A stretch of 6,319 nt of DNA from Deltaproteobacteria bacterium (GTDB lineage: Bacteria > Desulfobacterota > DSM-4660 > Desulfatiglandales > Desulfatiglandaceae), in the NCBI GenBank assembly GCA_019307645.1, contig JAFDJF010000156.1, positions 1-6,319 of the forward strand, in the 5' to 3' direction. The notes under the pieces were generated by a model. It was not told the DNA's origin and did no database searches. It saw nothing but the letters and a program-made list of their open reading frames with translations. A program made the position numbers and the translations under genes. Positions 1 to 4,303 of the stretch are shown piece by piece. Numbering within the stretch: the stretch's first letter is position 1; the number at the start of each line of letters is the position of its first letter.

Positions 1-203
1 GTCTCAAACACAGGAAATTTGGTTTTTCTTTCTCTGTGTTCCCTGTGCCTCTAACGACCGCCAGGGAGTGGGTGAGAGAACAATCTTTCTGTAAATTGGG
101 TTCCATAACATCTCTCACTTACCCGCGTAGCAAAGCTGGCACCACCTGCAAAGCAGATGGTTTAATTTGGTTGATCAAATTGCTCATTTCCGGACGGACA
201 CTG
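1..203. other. Non-coding stretch downstream of cbiO
   Basis: I find no convincing gene here. Reading frames that cross it are short and mostly overlap cbiO on the wrong frame. On the plus strand ACACAG (8-13) can pair with CTGTGT (34-39) across a T-rich loop. The surrounding 'CACAGGGAACACAGAG'-like text (minus strand) resembles the low-complexity intergenic repeats common in deltaproteobacteria, but only one copy is visible, so family membership is a guess. A second hairpin is listed separately at 142-160. No T-tract terminator for cbiO is evident on the minus strand. Confidence 0.5.
142..160. other. Hairpin between cbiO and the window edge
   Basis: CCACCTGC and GCAGATGG form an 8-pair stem, including one G-T type pair, around an AAA loop. 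On the plus strand it is followed by TTTAATTT, a poor U-tract. On the minus strand, downstream of cbiO, no U-run follows. It could be a weak terminator or an mRNA 3' end stabiliser for cbiQO; the sequence does not decide. Confidence 0.3.
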
Positions 204-968
204 CTAATCAGAATCCAGGCCATCCCCCACGTCATCAGCATGAGAATGGCTGTGTAAAAGCCGACCAAAACCGTGGGCGTGAATATGAGTGTGAAGAACA
301 GTCTCCTCTTCCGGCACAATCCGCCCATCGATCATGCCGAAAACTTTGTCAACAGTCTGCACGATAAAATCCATATTATGGGAGATGCATATGTAAGCGA
401 GATCCAACTTTGTGAGGATGCCGACCATTTTTTCCGTGGTTTCAGGATCCAGACCCGTAGTTGGTTCATCCAAAAGAAGCACTTCCGGTTTCATGGCAAG
501 AACCGTTGCAAGGGAAACAAGCCTTTTTTCACCTCCGGACATCTTGTAGGTCACCCTGTCTTCAACTTTCGAAAGCCCGAGAGACTCAAGGGTCTCCCTG
601 GCAATTTTCTTTGCCTCTGTAATCGATTTCCCCTGGTTTAAGGGACCAAAGGCCACATCCTCCAAAACAGTGGGGCTGAACAGCTGGTCGTCAGGATCCT
701 GAAAAAGCAGCCCGATTCTCTGTCTTACGGCTTTGAAATCCTTCTCATTCGCCATTTTCTCACCGAAAATTTCGATTTTTCCGGATGAAGGCTTCAAGAG
801 TCCCATAATAACATGGAACATGGACGTCTTTCCGCTTCCGTTGGGACCAATGAGGCCTATCCGTTCCCCTTCACGCAGTTGAAAGGAGACGTCCCGAAGG
901 ACCGGTCTGCCCCCGGGGAAAGCAAAGTGAACGTCTTCCAGATTAATCAATAAATGATTTGTGTCCAT
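204..968 (-). CDS. cbiO: Cobalt/nickel ECF transporter ATPase CbiO
   Basis: This is the ATP-hydrolysing component of an energy-coupling-factor importer, on the cytoplasmic face of the membrane, driving uptake of Co2+ or Ni2+ with CbiQ. The 254-residue product has all ABC ATPase motifs in order: Walker A GPNGSGKT (41-48), Q-loop Q90 followed by DPDDQLF (typical of ECF ATPases), signature MSGGEKR (143-149), Walker B VLLLDEPT (163-170), D-loop GLD, and switch histidine H197. The last 30 residues form a histidine-rich tail, with H226, H228, H230, H232, H239, H241 and H243, that probably binds metal; this favours cobalt or nickel over a vitamin substrate. The start lies inside the end of cbiQ (22-bp overlap), implying translational coupling; no strong separate ribosome binding site is seen. 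The family call is firm; cobalt versus nickel is not resolved. Confidence 0.93.
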   Translation of the reverse strand: MDTNHLLINLEDVHFAFPGGRPVLRDVSFQLREGERIGLIGPNGSGKTSMFHVIMGLLKPSSGKIEIFGEKMANEKDFKAVRQRIGLLFQDPDDQLFSPTVLEDVAFGPLNQGKSITEAKKIARETLESLGLSKVEDRVTYKMSGGEKRLVSLATVLAMKPEVLLLDEPTTGLDPETTEKMVGILTKLDLAYICISHNMDFIVQTVDKVFGMIDGRIVPEEETVLHTHIHAHGFGRLLHSHSHADDVGDGLDSD

Positions 969-1708
969 TGCAGTAATGCGATAATCACCAACGCCAGAAG
1001 CATTATAAAAAGCATAATAAAATCAAATGGTTTTAAAACAAATTCTGTCAGGTTATAAAAACGACCGCTGAACCCCCTGCAGAGCATGGCATTTCTTATC
1101 CTCTCAGAACGTTCATAACTTCTCACAAGCAGCATGCCGATAAGATAGGCATAGGTCCTGTAGGTATGCATACGGGTCCTGGGTTGAAAGCCCCTTATTT
1201 TCAATGCATTAGCCAGCCGCTGATATTCCAGGTAGATAACATGGAGATAACGGTAAGTAAAAAAAAAGAGCTGTACAGCTTTACCCGGGATACGCAACTG
1301 TCTCATAGCACTGCCGATGGTTAGAATAGAGGTCGTGGATGCCAGACAGACGCATGCAAGCAGGATGATATTGGATCTGAGGGTCAAGAGTGCAGCATAA
1401 GTGACCCCCTCTTTTGTTGCAGTGAGAGGTCCGATCGTGAATATTGGCTCCCCGTCAAAGGAAAAAGGGAGAAACATCCAGAGAAACAGGACCAGGCCAT
1501 TAACCACAATGAGCCGAATAAAAACAGTTTTCAGAGGTAACCAGGATAACAGCACAAGCAATAGAGAGATGGAAAGCCCCAATATCAATGCTGACCATTT
1601 GGAACATACTGCTATCACAATGGAAAACGCAGCCACTACGACGATTTTGACCCTGGGATCAAGGGAGTGCATGACTGAATTTCTGGTTATGAGATTGCTC
1701 TCAAACAT
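947..1708 (-). CDS. cbiQ: Cobalt/nickel ECF transporter permease CbiQ
   Basis: This is the transmembrane T component that couples CbiO to a substrate-binding membrane protein. The 253-residue product begins with the family's N-terminal HSLDPRVKI (14-22). Hydrophobic segments lie near 22-35, 38-57, 61-81, 103-125 and 228-249. Two Ala-x-x-x-Arg-Gly motifs sit in the cytoplasmic coupling region: A168-LKI-R172-G173 and A207-MLC-R211-G212. In ECF T components these contact the ATPases. The chosen start is preceded by GGAACGGAAAG, a modest ribosome binding site. An internal Met at 13 is possible but would cut into the conserved N-terminus. It is first in the unit, behind a promoter and terminator-like leader. 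No cbiM or cbiN lies upstream in the window, so the binding component must be elsewhere or downstream beyond the edge. Confidence 0.92.
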   Translation of the reverse strand: MFESNLITRNSVMHSLDPRVKIVVVAAFSIVIAVCSKWSALILGLSISLLLVLLSWLPLKTVFIRLIVVNGLVLFLWMFLPFSFDGEPIFTIGPLTATKEGVTYAALLTLRSNIILLACVCLASTTSILTIGSAMRQLRIPGKAVQLFFFTYRYLHVIYLEYQRLANALKIRGFQPRTRMHTYRTYAYLIGMLLVRSYERSERIRNAMLCRGFSGRFYNLTEFVLKPFDFIMLFIMLLALVIIALLQWTQIIY

Positions 1709-1726
1709 CTTTCCGTTCCGGTCAAT

Positions 1727-1772
1727 AAAAAAACCACGAGAGGAGATCTCCTGGAAAACATTGCCCTCGTGG
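1727..1772 (-). terminator. Intrinsic terminator in the cbiQ leader (possible attenuator)
   Basis: Read on the minus strand, CCACGAG (1772-1766) pairs perfectly with CTCGTGG (1740-1734) and is followed directly by seven Ts (1733-1727). The loop holds the perfect palindrome AGGAGATCTCCT (1752-1741), which can form its own hairpin and coaxially extend the stem. The T-run ends only 18 bases before the cbiQ start codon. No gene is seen upstream on this strand, so the site sits between the promoter at 1809-1837 and cbiQ. That arrangement fits leader attenuation, or termination of a short RNA. The terminator shape is seen directly; the regulatory role is inferred. Confidence 0.75.
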
Positions 1773-1808
1773 CCTTAAGCTTCGGCTTCTTGCACAAAAT
1801 TTGTTAGA

Positions 1809-1837
1809 AATTTAGTGTTCTTCCTGAGTTTTGTCAA
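1809..1837 (-). promoter_or_regulatory. Sigma70-like promoter for cbiQO
   Basis: On the minus strand a perfect -35 box TTGACA (1837-1832) is followed, after exactly 17 bases, by TAAATT (1814-1809), a 4-of-6 match to the -10 consensus. Transcription would start near 1800-1803, giving a leader of roughly 95 bases before cbiQ. The leader contains a small AAGC-CGAA-GCTT hairpin and the terminator listed above. No other plausible minus-strand promoter is closer to cbiQ. Confidence 0.6.
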
Positions 1838-1990
1838 GAGGTTTTTCGTTGTAAGCTATTGACTTTTGTTTTTGACTCACTTAGGGAAAAGGGGCAAGCG
1901 GCGAGGGTTTACCCTAACGTTGCATAAATCTTTGGCCCAAAAACGCTTCGCTCGCTCTATATCAGGCCATCAAGAAATGTTTGTCCATTT

Positions 1991-2197
1991 GTAATCCAGG
2001 TTCAGGGGTCACGGTGCACGGTTAAACCCAATTTCATCGGGATTTTTTCATGTTTTCAGAGTGACATAGCGTGTTCCTTGAACTTTGTGTACAAAACCGT
2101 TTGGCGTATCAAAAAACCGGCTGAACAGGGAATTTTGTCTAAAGAATAGAGTCCTTCCTTCATTGCTTTTAACCTTGAACCGTGAACCTGGGAGTTA
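1991..2197. repeat. Dispersed inverted-end repeat, copy 1
   Basis: The core at 2020-2178 matches the core of copy 2 (3206-3364) over 159 bases at roughly 90% identity by hand alignment, including an identical run of about 28 bases around ACCGTTTGGCGTATC. It is in the same orientation as copy 2. The ends are inverted relative to each other: CCAGGTTCA at the left and TGAACCTGG at the right. These termini are more degenerate than in copies 2 and 3, suggesting an older copy. It lies nested in the 1907-2281 element. Confidence 0.85.
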
Positions 2198-2209
2198 AAA
2201 ATGGCCGAA

Positions 2210-2226
2210 TCCCGCCGTTGGCGGGA
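2210..2226. other. Short perfect GC-rich hairpin
   Basis: TCCCGCC and GGCGGGA form a perfect 7-pair stem around a GTT loop. No T-run follows on the plus strand, so it is not a standard intrinsic terminator. It sits between copy 1 of the dispersed repeat and the right end of the MITE-like element. It resembles small palindromic intergenic units scattered in many bacterial genomes. Confidence 0.5.
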
Positions 2227-2299
2227 CTGACCTAAATCTAGAGCGTTTTGAACTCAAATTTTATACAACGTTAGGGTTTACAAAATGAACAATGTATGC

Positions 2300-2304
2300 A
2301 GGAG
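2300..2304 (+). promoter_or_regulatory. Ribosome binding site deciding the PNP start
   Basis: AGGAG lies 9 bases before the ATG at 2314, 3 bases before an ATG at 2308, and just after the ATG at 2296. Spacing favours 2314, which also gives the usual family length of 272 residues. The longer 278-residue reading from 2296 has no upstream ribosome binding site. Confidence 0.6.
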
Positions 2305-2313
2305 ACGATGCGC

Positions 2314-3132
2314 ATGCTTGAAAAGATAAAGGAGACCTCAGACTTTTTAAAATCCAAAATGGCAGGCATCCCTGAAGTCGGCATGATTACCGGAACCGGA
2401 TTAGATTCTCTTACAGATCAAATGACCGTTAGTTTTCGTCTCCCATACAAAGATATCCCGAACTTCCCCATATCGACCATTGAAGGTCATTCAGGGACTA
2501 TGGTTGTGGGAGAACTGGCCGGCAAAGAAATTATTGCCATGGAAGGGCGTTTTCATATCTACGAAGGATATTCTCCAGCAGAAATCACTTTTCCTGTCAG
2601 GGTCCTGGCCATGCTTGGAACAAAATATCTACTGATATCAAGTGCCGTGGGTGGACTGAATCCACAGTTTGAAAAAGGCGATCTGATGGTCGTGACGGAC
2701 CACATTAACCTGACTGGAACCAACCCGTTAATCGGTCCGAATCTGGATGACTTTGGACCCCGTTTCCCGGACATGTCTGCAGTCTACGACGCCGGCCTGA
2801 TTACCCTGGCGAGACAAGAAGCGCTTGAATCACGAATTTCACTGAGGCAGGGCATTTATGTCGGGCTTGTGGGCCCCAGCCTCGAAACACCGGCCGAAAC
2901 CCGCTTTTTAAGGATAACAGGAGCCGATGCAGTAGGGATGTCTACTGTTTCAGAGGCCATTGTTGCTGCCCACTGCGGTTTGAAAATCATAGCCATTGTT
3001 GTCATTACAAACATGAACCTTCCCGACTGCATGCAGGAAACCTCAATCGAAGAAGTAATCGCCACTGCCCGGGAGTCGGGAAAGGCACTCTCGGTGCTCT
3101 GGAAGAAAATTATCCCAGGCTTACCTTCTTAA
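2314..3132 (+). CDS. punA: Purine nucleoside phosphorylase, trimeric (PunA/MTAP) family
   Basis: The enzyme should cleave purine nucleosides with phosphate to free base and ribose 1-phosphate, in cytoplasmic purine salvage. The 272-residue product matches the trimeric family length. Visible motifs are the phosphate loop GTGL (27-30), GRFHIYEG (78-85, with R79, H81, Y83), SSAVGGL (109-115), the base-binding Glu in SLETPAE (E191), GMS (208-210) and base-binding N233 in ITN. Compared with mammalian PNP from memory, several active-site residues differ: the Asn of NAAGG is Ser, the base-stacking Phe before E191 is Leu, the TVPE loop reads TVSE, and the ribose-contacting His before EEV is Ile. A hydrophobic residue at that last position is typical of 5'-methylthioadenosine phosphorylases, so a methylthio-nucleoside substrate is possible. 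A start at 2308 or 2296 is an alternative. It is the first gene of the plus-strand group. Confidence 0.9.
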   Translation: MLEKIKETSDFLKSKMAGIPEVGMITGTGLDSLTDQMTVSFRLPYKDIPNFPISTIEGHSGTMVVGELAGKEIIAMEGRFHIYEGYSPAEITFPVRVLAMLGTKYLLISSAVGGLNPQFEKGDLMVVTDHINLTGTNPLIGPNLDDFGPRFPDMSAVYDAGLITLARQEALESRISLRQGIYVGLVGPSLETPAETRFLRITGADAVGMSTVSEAIVAAHCGLKIIAIVVITNMNLPDCMQETSIEEVIATARESGKALSVLWKKIIPGLPS

Positions 3133-3173
3133 AGGTGTACGTTAAGTATATCTATAAGATATTTAAATAATTG

Positions 3174-3437
3174 CGACTACTCAGGTCATAGGGTTCAAGG
3201 TTCACGGTTAAACCCGATTTTATCGGGATTTTCTTCATGTTTCCAGAGCGACATAGCGTGTTTCTTGGACTTTGTGTGCAAAACCGTTTGGCGTATCAAA
3301 AAACCGGATGAACAGGGTATTTGTCTAAAGAATGGAGCCCCTCCTTCATCACTTTTAACCTTGACTGTCGGGGCGAAGCGTAGATCCCGTCTGAAGCGAA
3401 AGCGGAAAACCGTGAACCTTATAGCCTGAGCAGTTAC
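3174..3437. repeat. Dispersed inverted-end repeat, copy 2
   Basis: This is the fullest copy and fills most of the 319-bp gap between PNP and the ATP-grasp gene. The left end ACTACTCAGG...GGTTCACGGTT is the inverse of the right end AACCGTGAACC...CCTGAGCAGTTAC. The core (3206-3364) matches copy 1. About 44 bases near the right end (roughly 3365-3408, rich in GCGAAGCG/GAAGCGAAAGCGG motifs) are absent from copy 1. The right end stops 14 bases before the ATP-grasp start codon. No transposase is encoded. Confidence 0.87.
3213..3235 (+). terminator. Weak terminator-like hairpin downstream of PNP
   Basis: CCCGAT (3213-3218), a TTT loop, and ATCGGG (3222-3227) are followed by ATTTTCTT. The stem is short (6 pairs) but perfect, and the T-rich tail is on the plus strand. 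It lies about 80 bases after the PNP stop, inside repeat copy 2. In copy 1 the equivalent stem has an A-C mismatch. It may partly separate PNP transcription from the following genes. Confidence 0.35.
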
Positions 3438-3451
3438 CACAGATATGACAA

Positions 3452-4237
3452 ATGGTTAAGGAAGAGGCTACTTTTATTGCACTGGGAAGCAGGCTCCGAG
3501 GAGTCCCCGAAGTGATTACCCTTGGGGTAAAGCCCAATTTTCTGGACTACACTTCCCATGAAAGGGATTTGATTTTCCATTCGGAACGCGTCCTCTTCCC
3601 GACGCTTAATTATGCCCAGTTTCTGACAACTATCGGGAAAAAGATTTTTCCAAGCCTGGAGACGTATCTCTATTCCGATGAAAAAATCAAACAGACCACA
3701 CTTTTTTACATGCTTGGAATCCCCCACCCGACCACCAGAATCTATTATCACCTTCACCATCAGGACATCCTCAAAGATTTTGATTTTCCCTTTATAGGCA
3801 AATTGCCCAGGAGCTCTGCTCGAGGCAGAGGTGTCTTTTTAATTCACAACAAAAAAGAGCTTGAGGGATATTTGCGCCTTACAAAGATCGCATATATTCA
3901 GGAGTTCTTACCTCATGACCGGGACCTGCGTGTCCTGCTTATCAATTATGAACCTTTGCTCGCCTACTGGCGGATCAGTCGACAAGGGGATTTCAGGACC
4001 AATCTCTCACAGGGAGGAAGAATTAGTTTCAACGACATTCCCTCAGAAGGCGTCAGGATAGCACAGGAGACTGCCCAAAAATGCCGATTTAACGATGTGG
4101 GTCTCGATCTCATCAGATCTCAAGGCAAATGGTATGTTATTGAAGCGAACATGAAATACGGACGAAAAGGGCTAAAAATGAAGGCGCTCGACCTGAAGGA
4201 GATCATGAGAAAAAAGCTTCTGAGCGGAGAAATATAG
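3452..4237 (+). CDS. RimK-like ATP-grasp ligase, substrate unknown
   Basis: The ATP-grasp fold joins a carboxylate, activated as acyl phosphate, to an amine or similar nucleophile. The 261-residue product has a short N-terminal pre-grasp region (1-80), then ATP-binding features comparable with RimK: K117 with a glycine/arginine loop (SSARGRGV, 121-128), adenine hinge IQEF (149-152), DRDLR (156-160), FRTNLSQGG (181-189) and the Mg2+ ligands in GLDL (D219) and E231-A-N233. After the EAN triplet, the SSPGLEG-like segment of RimK is replaced by MKYGRKGLK, a basic stretch. The ligase is therefore probably active on ATP, but its acceptor is not predictable. The start is forced: TGA lies in frame at 3446-3448 and no other ATG occurs before residue 87. 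No Shine-Dalgarno is visible, and the start follows repeat copy 2. Same strand as PNP and the penicillin-binding protein. Confidence 0.82.
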   Translation: MVKEEATFIALGSRLRGVPEVITLGVKPNFLDYTSHERDLIFHSERVLFPTLNYAQFLTTIGKKIFPSLETYLYSDEKIKQTTLFYMLGIPHPTTRIYYHLHHQDILKDFDFPFIGKLPRSSARGRGVFLIHNKKELEGYLRLTKIAYIQEFLPHDRDLRVLLINYEPLLAYWRISRQGDFRTNLSQGGRISFNDIPSEGVRIAQETAQKCRFNDVGLDLIRSQGKWYVIEANMKYGRKGLKMKALDLKEIMRKKLLSGEI

Positions 4238-4239
4238 GG

Positions 4240-4298
4240 AACGACTCAGGTTCAGAGGTTCACCGCTGAACCCTGAACCTAACAACCTGAGTAGTTAC
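4240..4298. repeat. Dispersed inverted-end repeat, copy 3 (ends only)
   Basis: The 66-bp gap between the ATP-grasp gene and the penicillin-binding protein is almost entirely this short form. ACTCAGG (4244-4250) and CCTGAGT (4286-4292) are perfect inverted repeats, equal to the ends of copy 2. Inside, GGTTCAG-A-GGTTCA folds onto TGAACC-CTGAACC with one bulged A and a CCGC loop (stem 4248-4280). The core of copies 1 and 2 is missing. The right terminus CCTGAGTAGTTAC matches copy 2 (CCTGAGCAGTTAC). It begins just after the ATP-grasp stop codon and ends 5 bases before the next ATG. No T-run follows, so it is not a clear terminator. Confidence 0.8.
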
Positions 4299-4303
4299 GA
4301 TAT

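Larger units (their letters stand above)
1907..2281. mobile_element. MITE-like element with 22-bp inverted ends
   Basis: The segment is bounded by imperfect inverted repeats at 1907-1928 and 2260-2281. They match at 19 of 22 positions and share the core CCCTAACGTTG...ATAAA when the right end is reverse-complemented. It is 375 bp long and has no coding capacity. This is the form of a miniature inverted-repeat transposable element mobilised in trans, or of a large RNA foldback. A copy of a different repeat family (1991-2197) and a small hairpin (2210-2226) lie inside it. No target-site duplication is obvious. Only one copy is visible, so mobility is an inference. Confidence 0.45.

Noticed and set aside
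119..328. 69-codon hydrophobic reading frame on the minus strand across the 3' end of cbiO
   Set aside because: It is out of frame with cbiO, whose His-rich C-terminus is convincing and ends cleanly at 204. There is no ribosome binding site and it matches no family I recognise.
1709..1810. Cobalamin, NiCo or guanidine riboswitch in the cbiQ leader
   Set aside because: The leader is too short for a cobalamin riboswitch and lacks its B12 box. A GCC-ACGA-GGGC-like patch occurs once, whereas guanidine-II needs two such hairpins. It is kept only as an unassigned leader.
1859..1887. Plus-strand TTGACT with a possible -10 box about 17 bases on
   Set aside because: The -10 position reads TAGGGA, a poor match, and no plus-strand gene starts nearby before the PNP.
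1907..2281. Possible integron attC site, because the ends contain CTAAC and GTTAG
   Set aside because: The ends do not fit the full RYYYAAC/GTTRRRY pattern, 375 bp is far longer than a usual attC, and no integrase or gene cassette is present.
3133..3173. ATATCT-ATA-AGATAT hairpin just after the PNP stop as a terminator
   Set aside because: The stem is wholly AT apart from one pair and no T-run follows, so it is unlikely to terminate transcription.
3195..3440. 81-codon minus-strand reading frame inside repeat copy 2
   Set aside because: The equivalent frame in copy 1 is broken by single-base indels and an early stop, so the conserved sequence is not kept as protein. It is an artefact of the repeat core.
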